NCBI RefSeq assembly: GCF_014334135.1
Contig: NZ_CP060497.1
Location: forward strand, 5,952,001 to 6,016,000
DNA from: Olivibacter sp. SDN3
GTDB taxonomy: Bacteria > Bacteroidota > Bacteroidia > Sphingobacteriales > Sphingobacteriaceae
Length of the DNA stretch: 64,000 nt
Reading direction: 5' to 3'
Both the position numbers and the translations under genes were made by a program. Below, one piece after another: positions 18,177 through 27,989 of this stretch (the stretch's first letter is position 1; each line of letters opens with the position of its first letter). The notes below the pieces were generated by a model, which searched no databases, had not been told where the DNA came from, and worked only from the letters and a program-made list of their open reading frames with translations.

Positions 18177-18236
18177 ATGATCAAAGTCTTCACACATCAC
18201 ATACATTTCCATCATCGCCCTTGTGGCGATATGTAA
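18177..18236 (+). CDS. hisL: Histidine-rich leader peptide of the his operon
   Basis: A 19-codon frame, ATG to TAA, encoding MIKVFTHHIHFHHRPCGDM. Five of seven consecutive residues (positions 7, 8, 10, 12, 13) are histidine, within a frame that begins about 28 bases after a consensus promoter and ends 117 bases before hisG. This is the arrangement of enterobacterial his leader peptides, where ribosome stalling at histidine codons under histidyl-tRNA shortage prevents transcription termination. The peptide is not homologous to the enterobacterial one; the shared logic is inferred from position and composition. Chance clustering of five His codons exactly here is very unlikely. Confidence 0.8.
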   Translation: MIKVFTHHIHFHHRPCGDM

Positions 18237-18320
18237 TTAGTATGTTTCTACGTGAAGCACAAAAACCCTATAATTTTTTCCTGTTTACAATTTATATCTT
18301 GCATTTACGGCCAAGATATA
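18214..18320 (+). promoter_or_regulatory. Attenuator-like RNA structures of the his leader
   Basis: Hairpin 1 pairs ATCGCC (18214-18219) with GGCGAT (18225-18230) over a 5-base loop and overlaps the end of the leader peptide, so a ribosome stalled at the His codons would influence it; it could act as a pause hairpin. Hairpin 2 pairs TATATCTTG (18293-18301) with CAAGATATA (18312-18320) over a 10-base loop, 33 bases ahead of hisG. Hairpin 2 is not followed by a clear T-tract, and a T run at 18274-18279 has no stem directly before it, so which element terminates transcription is unclear. Confidence 0.5.
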
Positions 18321-18353
18321 CTAAACTTTATAAATTAAAATAACCTCCACTAG

Positions 18354-19205
18354 ATGACACCTTTAAAAATTGCCATCCAAAAATCAGGCAGATTAAACGA
18401 AAAATCTGTTGCACTACTAAAAAACTGTGGTTTAAATTTTGAAAACTATAAAAGCTCCCTTATTTCCACTGTTTCAAACTTTCCATTGGAAATTCTTTTT
18501 TTGAGGGATGATGATATACCGGAATATGTACAAGACGGCATAGCAGATCTCGGTATCGTTGGAGAGAATGTCATCAATGAAACAGAAGTTAATGTACAAT
18601 ATTTACAACGTTTAGGTTTCGGGAAGTGTACCTTAAAAATTGCTATACCAAACGAAAGCAATCTTCAAGAAATACATGACCTTGAAGGAAAAGCCATTGC
18701 GACTTCATATCCGGTAATCCTTAAGAAATATCTTCAGCAAAATAAGATCGATGCGACCATACGTACTATATCAGGATCGGTTGAGATATCTCCCGGCTTG
18801 GGCTTAAGCGATGCAATCTGTGATATTGTCTCAACTGGCGGGACATTAAAAAGCAACGGTTTAAAACCCTTTGCCGAAGTATTATCTTCAGAAGCTATTC
18901 TAATTGGAAAAGACGGTGTAGATCGGGATGGCGTTGTCAAGGAATTAATGCAGCGTATACAGTCGGTTCTTACTGCCAAAGAAACTAAATACGTAGTTTT
19001 AAACGTAGATCGCAGCAACTTAGACACCATTCTACAGTTATTGCCAGGTGTTAAGAGTCCTACAATTGTACCTTTGGCAGAAGAAAACTGGGTAGCAGTG
19101 CACACGGTAATACAGGAGCGTGATTTTTGGGAAAAAATAAATAGATTGAAAGCGGAGGGTGCCCAGGGTATTGTTGTTATGCCAGTGGAAAAAATTATCA
19201 TGTAG
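18354..19205 (+). CDS. hisG: ATP phosphoribosyltransferase, long form
   Basis: 283 residues. It condenses ATP with PRPP, the first and feedback-controlled step of histidine synthesis. The N-terminal type II periplasmic-binding-like fold shows LKIAIQKSGRL, the DLGIVGENV motif and the PRPP-binding SGSVEISPGLGLSDAICD segment. The length and the last 75 or so residues (KYVVLNVDRSNLDTILQLLPG...) mark the long hexameric form with a C-terminal ACT-like domain that binds histidine; it does not need HisZ. It is the first structural gene of the his operon. Confidence 0.96.
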   Translation: MTPLKIAIQKSGRLNEKSVALLKNCGLNFENYKSSLISTVSNFPLEILFLRDDDIPEYVQDGIADLGIVGENVINETEVNVQYLQRLGFGKCTLKIAIPNESNLQEIHDLEGKAIATSYPVILKKYLQQNKIDATIRTISGSVEISPGLGLSDAICDIVSTGGTLKSNGLKPFAEVLSSEAILIGKDGVDRDGVVKELMQRIQSVLTAKETKYVVLNVDRSNLDTILQLLPGVKSPTIVPLAEENWVAVHTVIQERDFWEKINRLKAEGAQGIVVMPVEKIIM

Positions 19206-19269
19206 CGCGAAATGTAGACAATATTTACATGCCGGTACTTCATAGAATTCCTAAAAACATATCACTGAA

Positions 19270-20571
19270 ATGTTAAAGACATATGTATATAATGATCTCT
19301 CGCAGGAAAAGCGCGCAGAGTTAACATCCCGAAATACAGATCCAGCTAATGCCATTCAACAATCAGTTGAAGAGATTTTGGAAAAAGTCAGACAGGAGGG
19401 TGATCACGCCCTTATTAACTATGCCCTAAAGTTCGATAAGGTAAATCTCCATAAACTTTATCTGGAAGCTGATGAAATAAAAGACCTAGCTTCAACCATT
19501 GATAGAACAGCACAGCGGGCATTGGAAATTGCGTTTAATAACATTTTTAAATTTCATCAAAGCCAGTTATCAAAAGAAAAAAAAATCGAAACGATGCCCG
19601 GCGTAACGTGTTGGCGGGAACCACGTCCCATAGAACGCGTTGGTTTATATGTCCCTGGCGGAACGGCGGTACTCCCCAGCACGTTTCTAATGTTAGGCAT
19701 TCCGGCAAGAATAGCCGGCTGCAAAGAAATTATTGTCTGTTCTCCTCCCCAGGCAGATGGAAAAATTAATGGGTATATTGCATACTGTGCGCAATTGCTA
19801 AAAATAGATCGTATTTTCTTAGTCGGCGGAGCACAAGCAATTGCAGCAATGGCATATGGCACGCATAGTATTAGCAAAGTTGATAAAATATTCGGACCTG
19901 GAAACCAATTTGTAACCAAGGCAAAAACAATTGTACAAGCCAATGCTTCCGTAGCTATTGATATGCCAGCAGGACCATCTGAGGTGCTAGTTATAGCTGA
20001 CGAGAGTAGTAATCCAGCATTTGTTGCTGCCGATTTGCTGGCACAGGCAGAACATGGAAAAGATAGTCAAGCCATACTCGTAACTGATAGCCAGCAATTA
20101 ATAGATCAGGTAAACGTATCTTTAAGGGAACAGATTAGCGTACTACCACGGGCCCCATTAGCAGAAGTAGCAATTAATAATTCCTATGCTATGCTTTGCG
20201 ATGACTTAACAAAATGCATAGACTATAGTAATCACTATGCTCCCGAACATCTCATTATCGCGGTAGACAATTGGTCGTCGCTTATTAGTAAAATAATTAG
20301 CGCGGGGTCAGTCTTTTTAGGACACCTAACTCCCGAAAGCGCTGGCGACTACGCGTCAGGCACTAATCACACCTTACCTACCGGTAGTTTTGCCAGATCA
20401 TACTCCGGTGTATCAGTAGACTCTTTTATAAAAAAGATCACTTTTCAATATATAACAGCAGAAGGAATAAACAATATCGGAAGTACTGTGGAAACATTGG
20501 CAGACTTGGAGGGCTTACAAGCTCATAAAAATGCTGTTACCATTAGGAACACGCAAAGTAACAAACATTGA
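19270..20571 (+). CDS. hisD: Histidinol dehydrogenase
   Basis: 433 residues. It oxidises L-histidinol to L-histidine in two NAD-dependent steps, the last reactions of the pathway. Recognisable blocks are VGLYVPGGTAVLPST, the IDMPAGPSEVLVIAD motif, the zinc-site region AQAEHGKDSQA and HYAPEHL with the catalytic E-H pair. The length is typical. It starts 64 bases after hisG, and the hisC start follows 26 bases after its stop. Confidence 0.96.
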   Translation: MLKTYVYNDLSQEKRAELTSRNTDPANAIQQSVEEILEKVRQEGDHALINYALKFDKVNLHKLYLEADEIKDLASTIDRTAQRALEIAFNNIFKFHQSQLSKEKKIETMPGVTCWREPRPIERVGLYVPGGTAVLPSTFLMLGIPARIAGCKEIIVCSPPQADGKINGYIAYCAQLLKIDRIFLVGGAQAIAAMAYGTHSISKVDKIFGPGNQFVTKAKTIVQANASVAIDMPAGPSEVLVIADESSNPAFVAADLLAQAEHGKDSQAILVTDSQQLIDQVNVSLREQISVLPRAPLAEVAINNSYAMLCDDLTKCIDYSNHYAPEHLIIAVDNWSSLISKIISAGSVFLGHLTPESAGDYASGTNHTLPTGSFARSYSGVSVDSFIKKITFQYITAEGINNIGSTVETLADLEGLQAHKNAVTIRNTQSNKH

Positions 20572-20597
20572 TTGCCGTTTTTATTCTTATAATTGAC

Positions 20598-21647
20598 ATG
20601 AATATAGATATTGACACCCTCGTTAGGGAAAATATTAAACGACTAACCCCTTATTCTTCCGCACGCGACGAATTTAAAGGGAAAGCATCCGTACTGCTAG
20701 ATGCCAATGAAAACGCATACGGTTCGCCGCTATCCAGTAATTACAACAGGTATCCCGACCCATTACAATTGCAACTAAAAGAAAGGATAAGTACAATTAA
20801 AGGTGTTCCTCCAAGAAACATCTTTTTAGGAAATGGAAGTGATGAAGCAATAGACCTATTGTTTAGGGCCTTCTGTATACCTGCAATAGACAATATTATT
20901 ATTGTGCCACCAACTTATGGCATGTATGAAGTTTCTGCTAACATTAATGATGTCGCGATAAAAAAAGTGGCACTTACAGAAGATTTTCAATTAGACTTGG
21001 CTGGAATCGCCGAGGCGATTGATGCAAATACAAAATTGATTTTTATATGCTCGCCCAATAACCCCACAGGCAATTCTATTCATAGAGAAGATATAGAAAC
21101 CGTACTTAATAATTTCAATGGACTAGTAGTTATTGATGAAGCCTATATCAATTATGCCCGCCAGAAGTCATTTATCCAAGAGCTTATAGAATACAACAAC
21201 TTGGTTGTATTGCAAACTCTTTCCAAAGCATGGGGTTTGGCAGGTTTACGTATCGGAATGGCCTTCGCTTCGGAAAAGATTATAACAATCTTTAATAGGA
21301 TAAAGCCACCGTACAATATTAATGAAGCATCTCAACAATTAGCATTGAAAGCGTTAACAGATGTTGAAAAAATCAATAGCTGGATAAAAGAAACCGTTAC
21401 ACAACGTAACACCTTAAGTAAAAAACTTTTAGAATTTACATTTGTACAACATGTTTACCCATCAGATGCTAATTTTTTACTTATTAAAACGACTGATCCA
21501 CAGAAAATTTACAAATTTTTAGTCACGCAGGGAATCATTATCAGAGACCGGTCGTCTGTAACATTGTGTACGGGTTGTCTGCGTATCACTATTGGTACGC
21601 CTGAGGAAAATCAACGTTTACTAGACACCCTCACAAATTACAAATAA
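20598..21647 (+). CDS. hisC: Histidinol-phosphate aminotransferase
   Basis: 349 residues from the ATG at 20598 (MNIDIDTLVREN...). An in-frame TTG at 20568 would add ten residues that overlap hisD, but the later ATG matches the usual family N-terminus. This is a fold-type I PLP enzyme that transaminates imidazole-acetol phosphate with glutamate. The DANENAYG substrate motif, SPNNPTG, IDEAY and the Schiff-base lysine K210 in LSKAWGLAGLRIG are all present. A 153-base gap to hisB carries a weak promoter-like TACCTTTA. Confidence 0.95.
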   Translation: MNIDIDTLVRENIKRLTPYSSARDEFKGKASVLLDANENAYGSPLSSNYNRYPDPLQLQLKERISTIKGVPPRNIFLGNGSDEAIDLLFRAFCIPAIDNIIIVPPTYGMYEVSANINDVAIKKVALTEDFQLDLAGIAEAIDANTKLIFICSPNNPTGNSIHREDIETVLNNFNGLVVIDEAYINYARQKSFIQELIEYNNLVVLQTLSKAWGLAGLRIGMAFASEKIITIFNRIKPPYNINEASQQLALKALTDVEKINSWIKETVTQRNTLSKKLLEFTFVQHVYPSDANFLLIKTTDPQKIYKFLVTQGIIIRDRSSVTLCTGCLRITIGTPEENQRLLDTLTNYK

Positions 21648-21800
21648 AATAATCTTTTGAGAGTTAAATAAGAATATCAACAACTAAAAACAATATCTCT
21701 TACAAAGAAACCAATAATTGGACAGTTTTAAACGGAATAACTTGTACCTTTACAAATTCGTTATTCAACCTACAAAAGAGAAAAGATAGTATTTAATAAT

Positions 21801-22946
21801 ATGTCTACAGGTAACATAAAAAAACGTTTGTTGTTCATCGACCGTGATGGAACATTGATTCTTGAACCGGAAGACGAGCAGATAGATGCTTTTGAAAAGC
21901 TTAAATTTTTTCCTGGCGCTTTACAATATTTACCCCGAATAGCAAAGGAACTGGACTTTGAACTGGTTTTAGTAAGTAATCAGGACGGTTTGGGTACTTC
22001 ATCTCATCCTGAAGAGAATTTTTGGCCAGTCCATCGTTTTATTATGGAAACATTTGCTGGCGAAGGTGTACATTTTATCCGGGAACACATTGATAGAACC
22101 TTTCCACATGAAAATGCTGACACCCGCAAACCGGGAATTGGGATGCTAAAAGAGTATTTCGATGAAGAGAAATACGACCTCAAACATTCTTTCGTTATTG
22201 GAGACCGTGTAAACGACGTACGTTTAGCTCAAAATCTCGGAGCAAAAGCCATTTGGCTACACACCAATGACCTCTTGGGCGCAGCAGAAAACGTTCGTAT
22301 TGACCAAGAGGTCATTGCGTTAAAAACTACTGATTTCAGAAAAATATATGAGTTCTTAAAGGCAGGGAACCGTTCAGCTGAACATAGAAGAATAACAAAT
22401 GAAACGGACATTTACATTCGTATCAATTTAGACGGAAAGGGGGAAGCCGATATAAAGACTGGCCTATCATTTTTTGATCACATGTTAGACCAATTGGCAA
22501 GACACGGGAGTATGGACTTAACCATACACACAAAAGGCGATTTGCATATTGACGAGCATCATACCATTGAGGATACGGCCTTAGCTTTAGGCGAAACCTT
22601 TTTAAAAGTGCTGAGCGATAAACGAGGAATTGAACGTTATGGATTTTGCTTACCAATGGACGATTGCCTAGCACAAGTAGCCCTCGATTTTGGAGGTAGA
22701 AATTGGCTTGTTTGGGATGCGGATTTCAAAAGAGAAAAAATTGGCGAAATGCCTACGGAAATGTTTATTCATTTTTTTAAATCTTTCTCCGACGCCGCAA
22801 AATGCAATTTAAACATTAAGGCAGAAGGACAGAATGAACATCACAAAATAGAAGCTATATTTAAGGCTTTTGCAAAAGCTGTAAAAATGGCTGTTAAACG
22901 CGACACGGACCGTATGCAGCTACCTAGTACCAAAGGGGTGTTGTAA
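21801..22946 (+). CDS. hisB: Bifunctional histidinol-phosphatase / imidazoleglycerol-phosphate dehydratase
   Basis: 381 residues with two fused domains. The N-terminal HAD phosphatase (about 8-170) has D14 and D16 in FIDRDGT and the KPGIGM and GDRVNDV motifs; it removes phosphate from histidinol phosphate. The C-terminal part (about 195-381) is the dehydratase, with the metal-binding [15 protein letters not shown] and [16 protein letters not shown] motifs. The fusion is known from enterobacteria and many Bacteroidota. It is the fourth gene of the operon. Confidence 0.95.
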   Translation: MSTGNIKKRLLFIDRDGTLILEPEDEQIDAFEKLKFFPGALQYLPRIAKELDFELVLVSNQDGLGTSSHPEENFWPVHRFIMETFAGEGVHFIREHIDRTFPHENADTRKPGIGMLKEYFDEEKYDLKHSFVIGDRVNDVRLAQNLGAKAIWLHTNDLLGAAENVRIDQEVIALKTTDFRKIYEFLKAGNRSAEHRRITNETDIYIRINLDGKGEADIKTGLSFFDHMLDQLARHGSMDLTIHTKGDLHIDEHHTIEDTALALGETFLKVLSDKRGIERYGFCLPMDDCLAQVALDFGGRNWLVWDADFKREKIGEMPTEMFIHFFKSFSDAAKCNLNIKAEGQNEHHKIEAIFKAFAKAVKMAVKRDTDRMQLPSTKGVL

Positions 22947-22997
22947 TTTACAGTATATGCGATTCGACATACTAAAAAGGAGAGATACTAAACGAAG

Positions 22998-23588
22998 ATG
23001 ATTGGGATTATAAACTACGGAGCAGGTAATATTTTTTCGTTAACGGCAGCCTTAGACCGTTTAAATCTAAAACATGGTATGGTTAATGTAGAAGATAACA
23101 TGGATGTATATAGCCACATTATTATACCTGGTGTGGGCCATGCGGGTGCCGCTATGAAAAAACTGCAGGAGAGCGGTTTAGTAGAAACAATTAAAACCTT
23201 AAAACAACCGGTGCTTGGTATATGTGTGGGCATGCAGCTCCTAACAGGTTTTTCAGAAGAGGGAAACACAGATTTGTTAGACATTATGGATATCAGCACC
23301 TTACATTTTGCCAATAGGGTCTCTCTAAAAGTTCCACATATGGGTTGGAACAGGGTTCATACGAACCGTAGCAGCCCTTTGTTTCAAGACATTGATCATG
23401 GAGCGTATTTTTATTTTGTTCACTCTTATTTTATTGAATATAATCCTACTTTTACACTCGCTTATACGAATTACGGTATAAAATACTCTTCTGCCATACA
23501 GCACAGGAATTTTTATGGTGTACAATTTCACCCTGAGAAATCAGGGCAAGCTGGCGAGCAATTGTTAAGAAATTTTTCTACGATATAG
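22998..23588 (+). CDS. hisH: Imidazole glycerol phosphate synthase, glutaminase subunit
   Basis: 196 residues. A class I glutamine amidotransferase that supplies ammonia to HisF. The catalytic triad is intact: C76 in GICVGMQLL, and H178 and E180 in FHPEKS. The N-terminal INYGAGN block and the PHMGWN motif near residue 113 are typical of HisH. It lies between hisB and hisA with short gaps of 51 and 20 bases. Confidence 0.96.
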   Translation: MIGIINYGAGNIFSLTAALDRLNLKHGMVNVEDNMDVYSHIIIPGVGHAGAAMKKLQESGLVETIKTLKQPVLGICVGMQLLTGFSEEGNTDLLDIMDISTLHFANRVSLKVPHMGWNRVHTNRSSPLFQDIDHGAYFYFVHSYFIEYNPTFTLAYTNYGIKYSSAIQHRNFYGVQFHPEKSGQAGEQLLRNFSTI

Positions 23589-23608
23589 TTAAAATCTAAA
23601 ATATAACC

Positions 23609-24358
23609 ATGTATATTATTCCAGCAATAGATATTCTCGATAAAAAAGTGGTTCGTTTGCGCGAGGGCAAATATGACGATGTTACCACTTATGATATCAA
23701 TTTAGAAGAGATGATAGAAAAATACCAGTCAAATGGTACCGAATTTGTACATATCATTGATCTAAATGGAGCGAAAGGTGATTTCAGTAATCAACAGTAT
23801 TTGTTTGACATCATTCGTAAAACAGATATGAAAGTGCAGTATGGCGGTGGAGTGCGGAGTATTGATAAAGTAAAAGAGCTTATCGATGCCGGATTGCATC
23901 GAATCATCGTAGGCACACAAGCGATTACCAACCCAGCTTTTCTAGACGAGTTAAGCAGCTTATATTGTAATGGCATTAAATGCTCGGATCATATTGTGGT
24001 GGCAATAGACGTTCTCGACGAAGTTATCAAATACTCCGGATGGATGGAAAGTTCTCCGGTAAAATTGATCGATTATATAGGTCGTTGCTTAGGTTTGGGA
24101 TTCTTCCGCTTTTTGTGCACCGACATCAATAAAGATGGAAAATTGGGTGGAGCGGGCATCGACTTGTATAAAAAACTATTAGAGCATTCGCCCATAATCA
24201 AACTGATTGCGTCTGGTGGTATCAGTTCCATGGAAGATATCAAAGCGCTCGATGAACTCCGGATCGAAGCCTGCGTTGTAGGTAAGGCTATTTACGAAAA
24301 TCGCATAAGTATAGATGAAATAAAGGAATGGAACCTACGCTCACTGATCAACTTTTAG
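23609..24358 (+). CDS. hisA: ProFAR isomerase
   Basis: 249 residues forming a beta/alpha barrel. It isomerises the ProFAR intermediate of histidine synthesis by an Amadori rearrangement. Catalytic D8 (IIPAIDI) and the second aspartate D134 (VVAIDVLDE) are present, with the phosphate-binding GGGVRS and ASGGIS loops. Its 3' end overlaps the hisF start by 31 bases in another frame. Confidence 0.95.
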   Translation: MYIIPAIDILDKKVVRLREGKYDDVTTYDINLEEMIEKYQSNGTEFVHIIDLNGAKGDFSNQQYLFDIIRKTDMKVQYGGGVRSIDKVKELIDAGLHRIIVGTQAITNPAFLDELSSLYCNGIKCSDHIVVAIDVLDEVIKYSGWMESSPVKLIDYIGRCLGLGFFRFLCTDINKDGKLGGAGIDLYKKLLEHSPIIKLIASGGISSMEDIKALDELRIEACVVGKAIYENRISIDEIKEWNLRSLINF

Positions 24359-25116
24359 ATGCTAACGTAGCCAAGCGTATCATACCATGTTTAGACGTTA
24401 AGGATGGAAGAACGGTAAAAGGTGTTAATTTTGTTGATCTACAAGATGCAGGTGACCCAGTGGAGCTTGCGTGGCAATATTCTCAACAACATGCCGACGA
24501 GTTGGTTTTTCTTGATATTACGGCTTCTCATGAGAAGCGTAAAACGACTGTGGATATGGTAAAAGCTGTGGCGAGGAATGTTAACATACCCTTTACCATC
24601 GGAGGCGGTATACACGAGCTTGCAGATGCAGAAATTTTATTGAACGCCGGTGCCGATAAAATTTCAATCAACTCCGCAGCTGTGAGAAATCCTCAACTCA
24701 TCAATGACCTTGCAGGTGCATTCGGAATACAGTTCGTCGTGGTCGCAGTTGACACCAAGGCTATTGATGGGAAAAACTACATCCACCTCAATGGTGGTAG
24801 AATAAAAACAGATAGGCTTACCGAAGAATGGATAATAGAAGTGGAAAGTAGAGGTGCTGGAGAAATTTTGTTAACTTCAATGGATCATGACGGCACTAAA
24901 AATGGTTTTGATTGTACGCTGTTAGGAAAAATCAATCAAAAGCTATCTATTCCACTGATTGCTTCTGGTGGAGCGGGCAACAAACAACACTTCAGTGATG
25001 TTTTCCAACGAGCAAATGTGGATGCGGCTCTGGCAGCTTCGGTGTTCCACTATGGAGAAATACTAATTCCGGATCTTAAATGCAAGCTTCGGGATGATGG
25101 TATCCAAGTTCGTTAA
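24328..25116 (+). CDS. hisF: Imidazole glycerol phosphate synthase, cyclase subunit
   Basis: 262 residues forming a beta/alpha barrel homologous to HisA. It joins PRFAR with ammonia from HisH to give imidazole glycerol phosphate and AICAR. D23 ([15 protein letters not shown]) and D141 ([10 protein letters not shown]) are the catalytic acids; the GGGI and ASGGAG loops bind phosphate. The first 12 or so residues extend beyond the usual N-terminus, but no other ATG, GTG or TTG occurs before the conserved core, so the start at 24328 inside hisA is required unless a rare codon is used. Confidence 0.95.
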   Translation: MEPTLTDQLLDANVAKRIIPCLDVKDGRTVKGVNFVDLQDAGDPVELAWQYSQQHADELVFLDITASHEKRKTTVDMVKAVARNVNIPFTIGGGIHELADAEILLNAGADKISINSAAVRNPQLINDLAGAFGIQFVVVAVDTKAIDGKNYIHLNGGRIKTDRLTEEWIIEVESRGAGEILLTSMDHDGTKNGFDCTLLGKINQKLSIPLIASGGAGNKQHFSDVFQRANVDAALAASVFHYGEILIPDLKCKLRDDGIQVR

Positions 25117-25158
25117 CAACAATAATTATGAAAGAAGCTTAAGCTTAAAGAAATAACA

Positions 25159-25746
25159 ATGTTAGACTTCAAGAAAGGCGCGGGATTGGTTCCCGTAATC
25201 ATACAAAATAACCAAACACTGGAAGTACTCATGCTGGGCTACATGAATAAAGAGGCCTGGGAGAAAACCCAACAGGAAAAACGAGTAACTTTCTTCTCTC
25301 GTACCAAAAATCGCCTATGGACGAAAGGCGAGGAAAGTGGTCATTATTTACAAATGGTAAGTTATGCAGTGGATTGCGACAGCGACACCTTGCTAATTAA
25401 AGTAATACCAAATGGCCCAACCTGTCATACCGGAGCCCGCAGTTGTTTTAACACTGCATATAATCAAAATTTTCTTTTTAAGCTTGAAAACATCATTAAT
25501 GAGCGTTATACGAATCCAACTGAGAATTCATACGTTAATAGACTTCATCATAAAGGGATAAATAAAATAGCACAAAAGGTTGGTGAAGAAGCTGTAGAAA
25601 CGGTAATTGCCGCACTCAATGAAACCGAAGAGGATTTCATTAATGAATCTTCAGACCTAATTTTTCACTTATTAGTCCTTCTCAGAGAAAAGAACATCAA
25701 TCTCGGTAAGCTAGCTAAAAATTTAGAAGATCGACATAAAAAATAA
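25159..25746 (+). CDS. hisI: Bifunctional phosphoribosyl-AMP cyclohydrolase / phosphoribosyl-ATP pyrophosphatase
   Basis: 195 residues, a HisI-HisE fusion (hisIE). The N-terminal cyclohydrolase (about 1-105) carries the zinc and magnesium sites in VDCDSDTLL and GPTCHTGARSCF. The C-terminal pyrophosphatase (about 108-195) is an all-alpha MazG-like domain with KVGEEAVETVIAAL and ESSDLIFHLLVLL. Together they carry out steps two and three of histidine synthesis. As the last gene it completes all ten reactions in eight structural genes. No convincing terminator follows. Confidence 0.96.
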   Translation: MLDFKKGAGLVPVIIQNNQTLEVLMLGYMNKEAWEKTQQEKRVTFFSRTKNRLWTKGEESGHYLQMVSYAVDCDSDTLLIKVIPNGPTCHTGARSCFNTAYNQNFLFKLENIINERYTNPTENSYVNRLHHKGINKIAQKVGEEAVETVIAALNETEEDFINESSDLIFHLLVLLREKNINLGKLAKNLEDRHKK

Positions 25747-26170
25747 GTATGCGTGTCGGATTTTATCTATAACGCAACCGTCATTATCATGATAAAATAT
25801 GGTCATATACAGACTAATGCAGCTTCAAAACTTTTGGATAGCACAAGCTAAATAAACCTACAATCTTTCAAAAATGTTGTTCATTGAAAGTGTCTGTTGT
25901 CAATGGTGATGAAGTTTGCAAAAGCAGGTTAAGCTGCGAATTTTATTTATAGATTATCTGTTTTAAGAGGTATTATTCATCAAGGGCTTGTTTTAAAAGA
26001 TGTTCATGAGCTCATTTCATTCGGTTCATGAGAACGCTTCGCTAAGTTCTTTGGTTATATTTCTTTTGCGGACCTTCCCTTTAGGGAAAGCTCGAATGCC
26101 TTTTAATGTAAATACTTCGATGAGAAAAAAGAAAGTAATAAATAAAGGATAAAATAAATTTTCAAAGAAA
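25747..26170. other. Intergenic region after the his operon
   Basis: 424 bases without a supported gene. ATTTTATC (25761-25768) and GATAAAAT (about 25791-25798) form an 8-bp inverted repeat with a long loop and no T-tract, so it is a poor terminator. A short TTCCC/GGGAA hairpin lies near 26075-26090. Translations in several frames are broken by stops and resemble no protein I know. Confidence 0.4.
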
Positions 26171-27088
26171 ATGGCCAAAATCGAAATAAAAAAAAGACAC
26201 ACATTAACAGGACATCAAAATCCTGTTTTTGCAGTGGAGAAAGGCGTTGAGTCTTCCAAAGTATTTACTGGAGGCAATGATAAAGGTGTGGTTGAGTGGG
26301 ACTCATTGGAAGGAAAATTTCTAAGAATCATACTTCCGGTTAAGACTTCTGTATACAGTCTTCACCACATACAAAACAGTAAGTTATTGGCTGTTGGCGA
26401 ACGCAGCGGTCAGGTAACTATCATAGATACAACAAACCAAGAAATTGTAGCAAAATTAAGCCACCATAGGAAACCAATTTTCTGCATCCAATCCTTTCAT
26501 TCAAAACCTGAATTGATCATTTCCTCCGAAGACGGAACAGTCTCTGTTTGGGAGACCTCAACTTTCAAGCTGTTGTACAACTTTAAAGTTTCTACAGAAA
26601 CCGTACGTTGTATCGCCCTTAATGGGAAAGAAGATGTTTTTGCCCTGGGATCGAAAGACAGTAAAATAAGAATATTCGATGCGAAAGAATATTCAATAAT
26701 TCATGAAATACATGAGCACACTATGCCAATAACGGCATTGGCATTTTCTCCTGATAATAAACATTTGTTAACTGGAGGTCGGGATGCACAATTAAACATC
26801 TTCAATACGGTTAATTATGCACTTGAAAAGAATATTACTGCTCATATGTTCAGCATATATGGAATTGTTTATCATCCATACCTACCATTATTTGCTACCG
26901 CAAGTCGTGATAAAAGTATAAAAATATGGCGCGCTGACGATTTCTCGTTGTTAAAGATCATTAGTCAGGAGAAAGGCTACGAATCGCATCGGCTCTCTAT
27001 AAACGGCATTATTTGGGAAGAAGATATGCTAATTTCGGTGAGCGATGATAAAAGTGCCATTATTTGGGATATTGACACAAACGTCTAG
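26171..27088 (+). CDS. WD40 repeat protein
   Basis: 305 residues with no signal peptide. About seven repeats of 40 residues are visible, many ending in the WD-type dipeptide or a variant (VVEWDS, VSVWET, KIRIFDA, KIWRAD, AIIWDID), and GH-type dipeptides occur at repeat starts (TGHQNPV, EHTMPITALAFSPD). The protein should fold as a single seven-bladed propeller and act as a scaffold for protein contacts. No enzymatic domain is attached. It is a single-gene unit ending seven bases before the convergent neighbour. Confidence 0.9.
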   Translation: MAKIEIKKRHTLTGHQNPVFAVEKGVESSKVFTGGNDKGVVEWDSLEGKFLRIILPVKTSVYSLHHIQNSKLLAVGERSGQVTIIDTTNQEIVAKLSHHRKPIFCIQSFHSKPELIISSEDGTVSVWETSTFKLLYNFKVSTETVRCIALNGKEDVFALGSKDSKIRIFDAKEYSIIHEIHEHTMPITALAFSPDNKHLLTGGRDAQLNIFNTVNYALEKNITAHMFSIYGIVYHPYLPLFATASRDKSIKIWRADDFSLLKIISQEKGYESHRLSINGIIWEEDMLISVSDDKSAIIWDIDTNV

Positions 27089-27095
27089 CCTACTA

Positions 27096-27839
27096 TTATT
27101 GCTTACCATTTTTGTTGTCAATCGTTAGCTTTATTTTTTCTTTTGCTGATGGACTCAGTTCCTTATATTTATTATAAGCATCCATAATATACAGTCGCAT
27201 TTGCTCGTCGTCTGACCCCTCAACAAATGAGACCTTTGGTCGATACTTTGCCATAAATAAGGTCAAATCTTCACCTGATAAGGGTGTAAGTTCGGTTATG
27301 GTTGCTTCATTAAACCGGGTGTCTATAATTCGGTTATTACTTTCTTCCTCCAATAATCTATACTGTCTCCTCGCTTCCCTCCCCTCTCTTCCAAAAATTC
27401 TAGAAGGCGATAGCCCAATTCCACCACCTGATGGCGTACTACCAAATTGCCCTTGTTTTCTCACCCGCTCTTTTTCTTCAGCTAATCTATTATTGGTCAA
27501 AGCGGTGATGTTCACTTCTTCCAACATCCTTGGGTCATCAACAGGAGTTAAATAAACGCGTTTAACAGCAAAGTCTATTACGACCAGACTATCTCTTCGA
27601 TAGCCAGGATAAGAAAACACCAAGATATCTTCCTTTTTAACATTTATATTAAAAGCCCCGTCGTTATTCGTGGAAACGCTATCACCGCTATTAATGTTCT
27701 TCACCACAACTTGTGGCATTGTCTCATTACTCTTATACTCTAAAATAATCCCTTTTAGATTATCCTGCGCATAACTTGAAAAACCTAACACCAATGTCGT
27801 TATCGAAAGTAAAATAAATTTTATCATAGTAGTTTTCAT
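27096..27839 (-). CDS. Secreted carboxypeptidase-like regulatory-domain protein
   Basis: 247 residues with a signal peptide (hydrophobic 7-22, ending SYAQ). Residues about 25-105 have the CarboxypepD_reg-like beta-sandwich pattern (LKGIILEYKSNETMPQVVVKNINSGDSVSTN...), common at the start of Bacteroidota surface proteins. The following part is charged and low in complexity (EEKERVRKQGQFGSTPSGGG), with no recognisable domain. It is probably periplasmic or surface-exposed. The function is unknown. A 150-base gap separates it from the M1 peptidase on the same strand. Confidence 0.75.
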   Translation of the reverse strand: MKTTMIKFILLSITTLVLGFSSYAQDNLKGIILEYKSNETMPQVVVKNINSGDSVSTNNDGAFNINVKKEDILVFSYPGYRRDSLVVIDFAVKRVYLTPVDDPRMLEEVNITALTNNRLAEEKERVRKQGQFGSTPSGGGIGLSPSRIFGREGREARRQYRLLEEESNNRIIDTRFNEATITELTPLSGEDLTLFMAKYRPKVSFVEGSDDEQMRLYIMDAYNKYKELSPSAKEKIKLTIDNKNGKQ

Positions 27840-27989
27840 AGTATCGGTGCTGTCTCTTCTTATTAGCCCAAATAGACCATATTACTTTTGATCTCAGCTT
27901 GCTACAGGTATTTAATAAAGGATAGCTACCTGTGCTCTATTCAATAACAAAAGTAATCCAAAAGTGTTAGCTTTTATTAATAACAAACA

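Noticed and set aside
18293-18320. The second his-leader hairpin as a standard intrinsic terminator
   Set aside because: The stem is AT-rich and followed by CTAAACTTTATAAATT, not a T-tract. It is kept only as a possible regulatory structure.
18140-18343. A 67-codon plus-strand frame overlapping the his leader region
   Set aside because: It starts at the -7 box of the his promoter, upstream of the expected transcript start, and its sequence looks random; the 19-codon His-rich frame explains the region better.
25761-25798. Inverted repeat after hisI as the his operon terminator
   Set aside because: Only eight pairs, mostly A-T, around a loop of over 20 bases and with no T-tract.
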